Assembly: GCF_964340395.1 (NCBI RefSeq)
Contig: NC_135550.1
Span: 25,594,676 to 25,658,675 of the forward strand
DNA length: 64,000 bases
Direction: 5' to 3'
From: Glandiceps talaboti
Lineage: Eukaryota > Hemichordata > Enteropneusta > Spengelidae
A model generated the notes under the pieces. The model did no database searches. It was not told where the DNA came from and saw only the letters and a program-made list of their open reading frames with translations. The position numbers were made by a program, and so were the translations under genes. Below, piece by piece: positions 55,301 to 63,346 of this stretch (its first letter is position 1; every line of letters starts with the position of its first letter).

Positions 55301-58134
55301 AGTATTGTATTTCCTAATTTAATTTTCACATACTGACAAAGACTTCAAAATGCTACTGTCCAATCATACATCTAAATCAATTTCACTTCCATATAACCTC
55401 ATTATTTCATTTAAACCTTGCACAAAGATGATAATAATATGGTACAAAAATGCTTGTGTTGTGATAATAATATGTCTGAATCCTGCAAAATGGCTGATGT
55501 CTTTATAAAAAAAATTAACAGCCTATTCAAATCAAAATGTAGTCTATGAGCCAGATGTTTAATAAATAATAGCTGCAGAAATTTGTTTCACTCAAAAAGA
55601 CATTGACCTTCCATCAACTGTAAAACTGAATATGTTCCTCAGTTCCTTGTATTGATGTTGTCAGTTTGACAGAGTGATGTATACTATGTTCTTATTGCTT
55701 CTTACCATATTTGGAACAATACCCTTGGCTTCCATGTCAGCCAAGAAATCAGTAGGGGAAAATTTGTGTTCATTCTGAAGATAGACTTTCAATAAAGCAT
55801 TGTAATGGTTGACATCATACTGAACTCCTAGACAGGAAAATGGAAAGGAAAATGATGAAATCAAAGCTGTTGTACAGCGATTCAATTAATATCTCAATTC
55901 CGCACTAACTTTTTATACAAAGCAGGTAACAAGTTACCAAAAATCAATTGTGATGATGATCAACAACCTTCCAGGATTTGATAACAATAATAAGTATTCT
56001 GATAATGCTGCTAAAAGTTACATTTCTTGTAACCAATGTAACTATGGTTTCACATAATCTCATGAACAATTGTCATCAAATTATCACTTGATTTGCCTCA
56101 TTGTTACAAGCCAACGTTCAAAATCACCCCTCTACTGAAACAATTATTCCAGATATCAAATTACTATTTACCTAAATTTGACAGTTTGTCCCAGATGTGG
56201 TGTACCATTTCTGTTCTCTCACTTGCAGGTACTTCAGCCAAAAGTGATCCACAACACTTCATGATAAGCAGAGCATGTTTGGGTGTGGCTGCACCTGGAA
56301 TAGCAAAGCAGATAAATAATCGTGATCAGTTCATTCAATGAGTCTAGTGTTTTACCTTCAGATTCTTGTCTTACTTCTCCATGGGATACCACCCTGCCAA
56401 ACTAATAGACAATTCCAAACTAAACTACTGTTATCAATTTTCTGCTTTTGTTCATTTTTATTAACCCTTTCAGGACTAGAAACTTTCCCGCCAAAATTTT
56501 TGAACAAAAATTCTTGTTTCTCTGTAATTTTTGGAAAAAGATCAACTTTATTTTAGATCAGAATTCAAGAAATATTACTTCCCAATGAAGTAATATTCTT
56601 AAATTTGAGAAAATTTCTATTCAAGTTTCTATTTATTCCAATGTCGTCTCTAGGAATGAAAGGGTTAATACACACTGAGATGAAAACTATTTTGGTTTTA
56701 ATAACAGAAAAAAATCTGTATCGAAGAATGGTATTTTCTCATTTCTGATTCAGAAGTTTTAGTTCCTCAGGTGAAATAGCAAAGCTGAGATCCAATTTCA
56801 TAAATAATAAAAAATCTCTCACCTGACAGGCATAATTCTTCAAATATCTTTCTAATGTGTGATTTTGTAATTCTTCCCATTCTTTGGATGGTTTCATTCA
56901 ATTCATTGATAGCCCTATTATAGGATAGTTTACGTAGCTCTTCAGTCTTTGGGCTTTCAAATTGTGTTCGTACATCATCATTCTCAACTACTGTTTCTGT
57001 GTTCAAGTACCGGTAGCTGTGGAATGTAAAATACATGAAATGATGAGCAATCTGAGTGATGATTGTGAATCTGATAGATATCACAACGATTGTAAACTGT
57101 GATCCACATAACTGGGGACCTGGTAAGACAGAGATTGTTATGTGAAAGATTCAGTGGAAGTATGGATTGTGTGCACTCTTATTAAGAGAAAGTATACATG
57201 GTGGCATTATACTACTCACATATCATATATTTATAGGTTTGTGCTTGGGGTAAATAGACAAAATATTCAGTGAAGTTACACAGGGAGTCGACTTGTATTT
57301 TCTGGTATGACCCGCACACTTGAATATAACCTTGATGAGGTCACAAGGTCATCAATCATTTTATAAACCTGAAATATTCCATTCATTCTCTAACAAAATA
57401 CACTAATTAATGTAACAAGATCAGAGTTACACTATCGTATAGAATTCTAGACGTTGGAGAGAGATGTAGGCTCATTCTAAATATATGAATGATCAGTAAG
57501 TTCACCCTATCCGCAGAACTGTGTTTAGTCTTGCTGCTAGACCCCTCGGGCTTTTCTGCCCACTGTCAAGGCGACCGAAGGTCGCTAGTGAGGGCGACAG
57601 ACCGAACGGCCTTCGATTGTGTGCCACCTTCAGAAACAGAGTTGAGAAGAAAGCCTGAGGTCTAGCAGCTAGACTAAACTGTGTTGTGATTTTAATTTAC
57701 AATGTAAGCTAAGGCCAGTAAGAGGCACTTGCTCACACGTGAAAAAGATAGTAAAATTTGTGTGAATTGTATTGCGGTGTATTAGAACGCTATTATCCAG
57801 AGAATATGTGGCGAAATCTAAAATGTTACGACCCGTTTAACGTTACTGCGTACACTGTACACTCGGTGGATCGAATGTGTGGTCGACCGGCTAAACTTGT
57901 GTCATTAATCCACGTGCGTGCTGCACTGCTGACCTGCTGACGACACACACCGGTACAAACCTACCACTCGATGATATGCACTCACCTTGAAAGAGCTGTT
58001 GGCCTAATTGACCCCTGTGTCATCCACACTCTGCATTGGTGATTCCTGGCTGCCGATCGACCGACATTTTGGGCAGAAATAGTTAAATACCTCAAAAACC
58101 CAACGTTTCGAGCAGACCTCAGAAGAGCCGCCAT
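27440..58134 (-). CDS. LRPPRC: Leucine-rich PPR motif-containing protein, mitochondrial (LRPPRC), complete, 36 coding exons
   Basis: LRPPRC is a mitochondrial-matrix PPR protein that, with SLIRP, binds and stabilises mitochondrial mRNAs and supports their polyadenylation and translation. I assembled 36 exons with GT-AG borders and consistent phases, giving 4191 nt and 1396 residues (human 1394). The start MAALLRSAR is nearly identical to the human start and opens an Arg-rich, acid-poor presequence. Collinear landmarks with human include [51 protein letters not shown] and the C-terminal [16 protein letters not shown] repeats are clearest at residues about 160-300, 700-775, 890-922 and 1050-1125. 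No frameshift or missing segment was found. The gene converges with the PhnZ-like gene and lies downstream of, and on the same strand as, the PhnW-like gene. An upstream in-frame ATG at 58173 was rejected in favour of the conserved start. Confidence 0.97.
27613..27635. repeat. Poly(C) tract
   Basis: About 23 consecutive C in LRPPRC intron 35. A similar tract occurs at 30620-30640 in intron 31. Confidence 0.95.
28381..28692 (-). mobile_element. TAGGCC-type TIR element, copy 1 (3' end eroded)
   Basis: Starts ATTAGGCCAAACAAAAAAAG, then TTTGGTTCCGGTTACCCG, and continues collinearly (in reverse) with the copy at 59814-60184: CTGACCCTAAAATA, TCTTCCAATCTGTAATGGCT, CATCTGATAGGATGAAATAA, ACCATTTGGAAAACAATGG. 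The far terminal repeat is not recognisable. Confidence 0.75.
29638..29742. repeat. (TG)n microsatellite with internal GAGT block
   Basis: TG run interrupted by five GAGT units near 29656-29680, in LRPPRC intron 32. Confidence 0.97.
30620..30640. repeat. Poly(C) tract
   Basis: About 21 C in LRPPRC intron 31, followed directly by GATATC. Confidence 0.95.
32345..32870. repeat. 45-bp minisatellite, about 11 copies
   Basis: Unit ATAGACAAGCCTACCTGCTA + TGTGGTACACTAAACCCATC + ACAGT in LRPPRC intron 29. It gives artefactual 15-residue-period frames on both strands (32341-32817 and 32349-32849). The last units carry small insertions (ATCGCTACA, ATCACTACC). Confidence 0.95.
32880..33240. repeat. 117-bp CA-rich tandem repeat, about 2.4 copies
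   Basis: The marker ACTCAAATACACCCCTATCC occurs at 32921, 33038 and 33155, giving a 117-bp period. The array directly abuts the 45-bp array and ends in an ACCCAAC / GTTGGGT inverted patch near 33185-33235. Confidence 0.9.
34627..35290. repeat. Diverged ~115-bp tandem repeat, about 6 copies
   Basis: Blocks GTTGTTATCTTTG, TGGCTGTTGCTA.GGGCATGG, TCTTGTTGC.AGGCATAT and TTCACTTGTCT recur about every 110-125 bp with strong divergence, in LRPPRC intron 26. They are followed by another dispersed motif (ATCGGTCCAGCGGTTTTTGA, near 35450). Confidence 0.8.
35603..40888 (-). CDS. LRPPRC: LRPPRC exons 19-26 (residues 665-1028)
   Basis: Exons 40781-40888, 40514-40653, 40093-40178, 39215-39422, 38889-39013, 38463-38569, 37278-37437 and 35603-35760. 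Landmarks are [49 protein letters not shown] with [13 protein letters not shown] (human IHDVLCKLVEKG), [45 protein letters not shown] and the [11 protein letters not shown] / EVPFDIP stretch, the best-conserved part against human. Confidence 0.96.
36710..37118. repeat. 68/69-bp minisatellite, 6 copies
   Basis: GCATTTTACCTCATGC starts at 36721, 36789, 36858, 36927, 36996 and 37065. The first step is 68 bp and the others 69 bp. It lies in LRPPRC intron 25. A single diverged unit with the same right flank occurs at about 46900-47075. Confidence 0.93.
37545..38240. repeat. Long dispersed repeat, copy 1 (LRPPRC intron 24)
   Basis: Collinear with 41255-41935: GTGACC..AAGGTCA, AAGGTCAATGTCTTAATAAA, CAAAGAATAACAATTGATCA, TATTATTTGTGAACATGATT, AGAAATTATTGATTT, TATGTACCACATGATGTG and a GCACAGATGGA-type end. 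No open frame. The family was not identified. Confidence 0.8.
39089..39140. repeat. (AC)n microsatellite
   Basis: About 26 AC units in LRPPRC intron 22. Confidence 0.97.
40925..41239. repeat. Small tandem duplications in LRPPRC intron 18
   Basis: ATAATTTCACTTTCATA recurs three times (about 40931, 41000, 41055), with AGAAGACAGGA and AACTGCAAG between copies. It is followed by a perfect 54-bp duplication, 41132-41185 and 41186-41239, beginning CAGAAAAATATGAATGACCC. Confidence 0.85.
41255..41935. repeat. Long dispersed repeat, copy 2 (LRPPRC intron 18)
   Basis: See 37545-38240. This copy has an intact-looking right end, CAGAGCCCATTGTAATAGCC then CTCTGGGCTACCCC. Its 3' part also matches 4931-5180 in PLCB intron 2. 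Confidence 0.8.
42201..52404 (-). CDS. LRPPRC: LRPPRC exons 8-18: central helical repeats (residues 288-664)
   Basis: Exons 52309-52404, 52006-52045, 51395-51564, 50998-51103, 50693-50800, 50169-50290, 48477-48567, 47237-47306, 45436-45506, 42632-42738 and 42201-42350. Landmarks are [34 protein letters not shown] (human IRPHYFWPL), [30 protein letters not shown] and [11 protein letters not shown]. Exon 9 is only 40 nt. Introns 13-16 are long and repeat-filled (intron 16 holds the 56-bp minisatellite). Confidence 0.94.
42838..43100. repeat. Two-copy ~150-bp tandem duplication
   Basis: TGTTGACACAACAGTGAT..GAATGGACATTGGTTTAATTA..TTTATTGACAGAGTT recurs as TGTTGATACAACAGTGATG..GAATGGACGTTGGTTTAATTA..TTTATTGACAGAGTT, in LRPPRC intron 16. 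Confidence 0.85.
43667..45275. repeat. 56-bp minisatellite, about 29 copies
   Basis: Unit TTCAAATCAAACCATGAAAT + GTAATACAAGTCAGTGTAGT + TCCAATGTACCTACTG, highly homogeneous, starting every 56 bp from 43667 to 45235 in LRPPRC intron 16. Main variants are CCATG/CCTTG and GTAAT/GTTAT; the CCTTG and GTTAT types cluster in the distal third. Confidence 0.97.
46265..46345. repeat. (GACA)n / (GATA)n microsatellite
   Basis: Tetranucleotide run of GACAGACA changing to GATAGATA, in LRPPRC intron 15. Confidence 0.95.
47835..48190 (-). mobile_element. Diverged third copy of the TAGGCC-type TIR element
   Basis: Same order of blocks as 28381-28692: CCTGATCAACCCTAGTTTT, CTGATCCTAAACATTTTTTT, then GAATAAAATAAAATAAAA, CCTACCTACCC and an AACAATTACTTTTTTTT end. 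Strongly diverged; lies in LRPPRC intron 14. A fragment near 3360-3430 may also belong here. Confidence 0.5.
49830..50030 (+). mobile_element. 3'-terminal LINE remnant
   Basis: The sequence TTTTAAGAAAGTTTAAAAAC then GCATCTTTTCCGCAAAGCTT matches the [14 protein letters not shown]-type C-terminus of non-LTR retrotransposon ORFs. It is followed by a short 3' region and an AAATAAATATT-type tail. A roughly 200-bp, 5'-truncated insertion in LRPPRC intron 13, antisense to the gene. Confidence 0.5.
51745..51915. repeat. ~64-bp tandem repeat, 3 copies
   Basis: CCTAATAAATGCCATACTAA then ATCATGTATTACTGTA recurs three times in LRPPRC intron 9. Confidence 0.88.
53344..53682 (+). pseudogene. Intronic ORF resembling a hAT transposase C-terminal (dimerisation) segment
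   Basis: A 112-codon open frame in LRPPRC intron 7, antisense to the gene. Its middle, [19 protein letters not shown] followed by [11 protein letters not shown], resembles the hAT-family C-terminal pattern (hydrophobic helix, then S.SCERSFS..R.I...R). Flanking sequences at about 52662-52757 and 53679-53755 are diverged direct repeats of each other (GGGAACCC.TGGTAAAATGAC, ACTGTTA/CAGTGTTAG blocks). No DDE/zinc-finger part is present, so it is at most a remnant. Alternatively it is an unrelated fortuitous ORF. Confidence 0.4.
53874..58134 (-). CDS. LRPPRC: LRPPRC exons 1-7: presequence and N-terminal PPR block (residues 1-287)
   Basis: Exons 57986-58134, 56823-57016, 56172-56294, 55706-55827, 54993-55138, 54787-54825 and 53874-53961. 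They encode the transit peptide, a helical segment ([17 protein letters not shown]), the CCGSLLAE segment, then canonical PPR units: [55 protein letters not shown] and [20 protein letters not shown]. Exon 6 is a 39-nt microexon. Introns 1 and 6 carry a GC-rich inverted-repeat element and a dispersed repeat. Confidence 0.95.
54320..54690. repeat. Dispersed SINE-like repeat
   Basis: A 370-bp GC-richer segment in LRPPRC intron 6 containing AGCTCAAGGTGCTCACAATT, CCTGGGGAGCATACAATCCA, CAACCTCTATCCTACCAGGT, a B-box-like GGTTCAAATC, and CAACCAGCAGATTCCAAGAC. I recognise this type as a common invertebrate dispersed repeat by pattern. No tRNA cloverleaf could be drawn. Confidence 0.5.
57522..57680. 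mobile_element. GC-rich inverted-repeat (MITE-like) element in LRPPRC intron 1
   Basis: The left arm TTTAGTCTTGCTGCTAGACC..TCGGGCTTTTCT pairs with the right arm AGAAAGCCTGAGGTCTAGCA..GACTAAACTGTG over roughly 35 bp. The interior contains a second small hairpin, GCGACCGAAGGTCGC. It is far more GC-rich than its surroundings. Confidence 0.75.
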
Positions 58135-58194
58135 CTTGATTTTGTAACATGTGAGATCGACTTGTGTGCGCATGCGATTATCGTAGCGCCATCT
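58127..58194 (-). promoter_or_regulatory. LRPPRC core promoter candidate: YY1 and NRF-1 motifs
   Basis: On the minus strand AAGATGGCGGC (58127-58137) is a consensus YY1 site that includes the start codon itself. TGCGCATGCG (58167-58176) matches the NRF-1 core, 33-42 bp upstream of the ATG. A second YY1-like AGATGGCGC lies at 58186-58194. These factors drive many nuclear genes for mitochondrial proteins in animals. The transcription start was not determined. Confidence 0.55.
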
Positions 58195-58232
58195 AAGTTC
58201 ATATTATTTTCGTCTTTTGTTTTCTTTTGTAA

Positions 58233-59578
58233 CTCAACTCTATATTTACTCTTGTTATTCAACTCTGTTTATTCAACTCTGGTTATTCAACTCTTGTTAT
58301 TCAACTCTGGTTATTCAACTCTGTATATTCAACTCTGGTTATTCTACTCTTGTTATTCAACTCTGTATATTCAACTCTTGTTATTCAACTCTTGTTATTT
58401 AACTCTGTATATTCAACTCTTGTTATTCAACTCTGGTTATTCTACTCTGTATATTCAACTCTTGTCATTCAACTCTGTATGTTCAACTCTTGTTATTCAA
58501 CTCTGTATATTCAACTCTTGTCATTCAACTCTTGTTATTCAACTCTGTATATTCAACTCTTGTTATTCAACTCTGTATATTCAACTCTGTATATTCAACT
58601 CTTGTTATTCAACTCTGTATGTTCAACTCTTGTTATTCAACTCTGTATATTCAACTCTGTACGTTCAACTCTGGTTATTCTACTCTGTATAATCAACTCT
58701 TGTTATTCAACTCTGTATATCCAACTCTGGTTATTCTACTCTGTATATTCACCTCTGTATATTCAACTCTGTATGTTCAACTCTGTATATTCAACTCTGT
58801 ATATTCAACTCTGGTTATTCAACTCTGTATATTCAACTCTTGTTATTCAACTCTTGTTATTCAACTCTGTATGTTCAACTCTGGTTATTCTACTCTGTAT
58901 ATTCAACTCTTGTTATTCAACTGTATATTCAACTCTGGTTATTCTACTCTGTATATTCAACTCTGTATATTCAACTCTGGTTATTCAACTCTGTATATTC
59001 AACTCTGTATGTTCAACTCTGGTTATTCTACTCTGTATATTCAACTCTGGTTATTCTACTCTGTATATTCAACTCTGGTTATTCTACTCTGTATATTCAA
59101 CTCTTGTTATTCAACTTTGTATATTCAACTCTTGTTATTCAACTCTGGTTATTCAACTCTGTATATTCAACTCTGTTTATTCAACTCTGGTTATTCTACT
59201 CTGTATATTCAACTCTGGTTATTCAACTCTGTATATTCAACTCTTGTTATTCAACTCTTGTTATTCAACTCTTGTTATTCAACTCTGGTTATTCAACTCT
59301 GTATATTCAACTCTGTATATTCAACTCTTGTTATTCAACTCTGTATATTCAACTCTGTATATTCAACTCTGGTTATTCTACTCTGTATATTCAACTCTGG
59401 TTATTCTACTCTGTATATTCAACTCTGGTTATTCAACTCTGGTTATTCAACTCTTGTTATTCAACTCTTGTTATTCAACTCTTGTTATTCAACTCTGTAT
59501 ATTTAACTCTGTATATTCAACTCTTGTTATTCTACTCTGTATATTCAACTCTTGTTATTCAACTCTGTATATTTTATT
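58233..59578. repeat. 14-bp minisatellite, about 95 copies with a small set of variant units
   Basis: The constant 9-mer TTCAACTCT is followed by a 5-base module that is nearly always GTATA, TGTTA or GGTTA (rarely GTTTA or TGTCA). A TTCTACTCT variant occurs mostly in the composite GGTTA-TTCTACTCT-GTATA. With period 14, three overlapping long plus-strand frames (up to 419 codons) stay open; these are artefacts. The array begins about 100 bp upstream of the LRPPRC start codon. Confidence 0.97.
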
Positions 59579-59813
59579 CTGCATTTCATGTTATACACAA
59601 AAGAGATAATTACAGGTCAATACAACACACTTGTCTTTATCATAACACTTCTCTCTTTTAAACTTTATTTGAAAATTATCAAAATCATATTATCTTTCTG
59701 GCAGTTTTTGATACATTTAACATCATTCTGGATGGGAAACTTGTAATAATCAATATATATATATATTCATGTCAAAATTTTCATCTAAAATAATTGTATA
59801 CATGTACATTCCT

Positions 59814-60184
59814 AAGGCCTAATAAAAAAAATTATGTGGTTCCAGTTACTCTCAATTTTAGAATAGGTGGGGTAGGTACATTTTTTATTCTATTTTATTC
59901 TATTTTTTTTTATATGTGAGTGTCTAGTTCAGGTTTGCCATTGTTTTCCAAATGGTCTCTGTGTTGTTTATTTCATCCTATCAGATGTAAAGCCATTACA
60001 GATTGGAAGAACAGTTTTAGAGCGTCTTTTTAAGTTGATGGCTCTTTTCTCATGAGATTTCACAATTTTTGTGATTTTATTATTTTTTCTCTCAAACACG
60101 TAAAAATAGTTTAGGGTCAGCAGTAAAAAAGTTAGGTGGTGTAGGGTAACCGGAACCAAATAATGATTTTTTTTTAGGCCTAAT
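59814..60184 (+). mobile_element. TAGGCC-type TIR element, copy 2 (both ends present)
   Basis: Ends AAGGCCTAATAAAAAAAATT..GTGGTTCCAGTTAC and GTAACCGGAACCAAATAATG..TTTTTAGGCCTAAT are inverted repeats of each other over about 35 bp. About 370 bp, no ORF: a non-autonomous DNA element inverted relative to 28381-28692. Confidence 0.8.
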
Positions 60185-60558
60185 GATAAGTGGAGCCTTG
60201 GTGTTTTTGAATATATTTACAGGTTCAAAGGTCGTGACTCTTGACCTGTACAGCTTTATACTGTTCTGTATGTGTACTTATCATCAGCAAATGTCAACAA
60301 TTCATTTATCATAACTAACTTCAAGTTGTTCATTTAAGTCTCAAGTAAATTACATGTTCAAGAAACTGTTTATAGCTGTTTCTATTATCAGTCAAATTTC
60401 TTGCAAAATTTCAAATCCGATTCTACTATTTCATCCTTCAGCCTCTTTTGTACCACAATATTCTTGTTTTCTTGTTTCTTTATTGTTTTACCACATCATT
60501 TTCTTCAAGAATTAGTGAATACTCAGAATTACATTAAGATGTTGCCCCCTTATATATT

Positions 60559-61813
60559 TCATTCAATGATTGGTACATTTACACCCATTTCTACACAGAC
60601 TTCTTGAATACACTGCAGTAGATGTTGCATGTCGTCTGGAAACAGATTACCAACATTGCAGATCGAAAACGATGCAGCTTTAGTTTTTGCCTTGACTATC
60701 ACTTGATCTGAAAAATTATAAGAGAAGATGAAATATGAATATGTAAATATTCAATAAATTTACTGAGCTGCAAGGTTGGAGAGACATTTTCTTTAAAGCA
60801 GAAGAGCATGAGAACAGTTAAATTGGTACACAGTCAAGAATTTTTTTTTAAATATAAGCTATACGTGTCAGTGTTTGATTCAAACTTCAGTTATGGCAAG
60901 TAATATAAAAGAGTAGTGAGAAATCAATCAATCTTATTTCACTATACCTTTCTCATTCAGTCTGTTGACAAATTCCTGGAGATCAAACTTTGGGTGTCCA
61001 GGACAATGAAAGTTTGTGATAATAAAACTTTGATCATTTCCTATCACAAGTTGCTTGAATCCCATTTTCTTCATTCCTGCTTTCAACACTTCATTATTTT
61101 GTCTAAATCTATGGAAGGAAAAATCAAAGCAGATTTTATATTAACAAAGGAATCATCTTATTCATAATAGAGACATTTTGGGTGTATATTAAATCATCAA
61201 TATATATATTTTGCCACCTATCGGTACCTATACACAAATGTATACACCCAAAGCTGTACTATCTGCTGTTGACAATTCAATCAAAATATTGTATGCAAAA
61301 CTACAGTTGTGCAAAATTACTCTATGCTTTTATTTACCAGGAGATAATGGCCCCTTATATATTTCATTCACTGATTTGTAATTTGTGCAAAATTACTGTT
61401 AATTTTCAGACATCATTTTATCCCATGTTCATAAATGATTTCTAGAGTGATAGCTTGTGTGTGAAAGGTAATTTGCACTTTGACATTAGTGTATAGACAT
61501 GAAACTATTACCAAAACATAATTATACAAAGAGTAAGGTAGCTGGTAGGGAACTTTGCCTAGTAGACCATTCGAATAGCAAAAGAGAATGAAAACTTACA
61601 GACAAAAAAGAAGAAATATCCACAATACAATTTCAACTGTGGTTTTAATATTTGTTGGGTTGTTGATGGCCTAAAAGTAAGCACTTGTGACTCCACAATG
61701 TTATTTATATGAGTGTAGTTGACACACATGGATATATCTTGACCTCTCTCAAACTTTATTTTATCACATTTCAGGTATTGGTCTGTGGAGGTTTTTTGTT
61801 GAATTCCAGTATT

Positions 61814-61897
<84 letters not shown>

Positions 61898-62387
61898 GTT
61901 ATCGTCTAGTTCCTATACAGTATCGTTACCATTTACACCTCCACTCACAGTGGTTCAGTTAGAAACCACGTTGGCATCCAGACTAGTGATGTTATGATTA
62001 TAAAGTGTCTGTACCTGTTTGCCCTTCCAAGCACTCCTCCCTCTGCTTCAATCTCCAGTAATGTTTGTCTAAAAGCCATCATAACATGAGTTGGGGGAGT
62101 GAACCTAAATTGACCATTCTGCTCTAATCCTTCATACTGATCCACTAAGTCTAAACTTAAACTTCTAGCTTGTCCTAAACAAAATAAAATATATGTATTG
62201 TATTGCTTATTAAAGCAAACTATTACAATTCAGAAATCAATCAATCAAACAATCAATCAATCAATCAATCATTATTCAAATGTAACAAAAAATATGGAAA
62301 TAGACAAACTGTCTATCAATCAAGAAAGCAGAAAACAGAAAAATGACCAAAATGCAGAAAAGTCAAATGGCAGATATAATAGTAAAA

Positions 62388-62429
<42 letters not shown>

Positions 62430-63346
62430 TTTTATATCTGTGTACGTAAGTCACAAAATGGCAGATATTACTGGATAAATTATTCTCTTTGCACCTCTAC
62501 TGTAATCAGAATGCTGCCACTTCTCCTTTTTTTGTTCACAAAATTACATTATTCTATTCAAAGGAAAAGATTTTTCTTTTTGTTCCTGTTACCTTTACAT
62601 TGAAGTAACTTCTCTTTATTTGCTACAACAAATGCAAACCCTGGAACACTGGACATAGATTTATCAGATGAACTGACCATATAATCCACATTGCTGGCCT
62701 CCAAGTCTATGGGTACAACACCAAAACTTGTCATAGCATCAACAAAGTATGTTGCACCTGTTAAAAATAGGACAAGATTGCGGAAGAATTGATGAGGAAT
62801 GTTTGACATGATTTATAATGTCATAATATTAAATCTTCAATAAATCTACATAGCTTGCATACCCTGGTCTGATAACCTTTGCTTCAAAACTGTTTTTTCT
62901 ATACTTGCTTTAATACTTGCTTTAGTCCTATCTTCTGTATTTCTCTTTTTTTTATTTGTATATTGCTCACTTTATCAACTCCTGTAATTTTTTTCTCAAA
63001 AAATATGTGCAGAACAATGATGCACCTACTAACTTAGTAAACGACTCCTTCTCATTTCATTTACTAATTTATTAAAATGTATTTATTAGTCCAAATAAAA
63101 TGTCAACAAACCAGGATTGTATCTTCTGATAAGAGCACCAATTTCTCCCATGGGATTCATAACACCAGATCTAGTCTCACAATGTACCATATAAACATTG
63201 GTAAACATATTTTTTTGTAAACACTCTTCCACTTTCTGTACATCGATACCGCAGTCCTCGGGAAAGCTAAGTAAGACACTATCTAGTCCAAAAATATCAA
63301 CAAGTTTGCTGACTGTCGTACGAGTTCCATTATCAAGAATCAGAAT
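60559..63346 (-). CDS. phnW: PhnW-like 2-aminoethylphosphonate--pyruvate transaminase homologue, C-terminal 289 residues (5' end outside window)
   Basis: Five exons: 63112-63346, 62593-62757, 62015-62174, 60948-61108 and 60559-60707 (stop TGA 60559-60561), all GT-AG and in phase. PhnW is a fold-type I PLP enzyme converting AEP and pyruvate to phosphonoacetaldehyde and alanine. Seen: [44 protein letters not shown] (PLP-ring Asp), [15 protein letters not shown] (PLP Lys, 26 residues after the Asp exactly as D168-K194 in bacterial PhnW), [25 protein letters not shown] and [18 protein letters not shown]. Odd: the family FRIGNIG box, which carries the substrate-carboxylate Arg340, reads FSICNVG here, and the preceding YPGK is KAK. 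Alignment by eye suggests about 85 N-terminal residues, encoded beyond 63346, are missing. It could be an AEP transaminase with altered acceptor or substrate, or a diverged paralogue. Confidence 0.9.
61816..61896. repeat. (GT)n microsatellite
   Basis: About 40 GT units in the PhnW-like gene's intron between 61109 and 62014. Cys-Val frames are artefacts. Confidence 0.98.
62383..62425. repeat. (AAAT)n microsatellite
   Basis: About ten AAAT/TAAA units. A shorter AATC run lies at 62243-62270. Both are in the PhnW-like intron 62175-62592. Confidence 0.97.

Larger units (their letters stand above)
58135..60558. other. Spacer between LRPPRC start and PhnW-like stop
   Basis: Holds the LRPPRC promoter, the 14-bp minisatellite (58233-59578), a TIR element (59814-60184) and the PhnW-like 3' UTR. 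A minus-strand AATAAA (TTTATT on plus) lies at 60478-60483, 76 nt after the PhnW-like stop. No coding exon seen. Confidence 0.75.

Noticed and set aside
58135-58173. LRPPRC extension from the upstream in-frame ATG (MRTQVDLTCYKIK)
   Set aside because: The conserved MAALLRSAR start, with a presequence-like continuation, matches human LRPPRC exactly at 58134.
58162-59661. Long overlapping plus-strand ORFs (up to 419 codons) of an FNS.YSTL-type repeat protein
   Set aside because: They follow directly from a 14-bp minisatellite that lacks stop codons in all three plus-strand frames. There is no unique N- or C-terminal domain.
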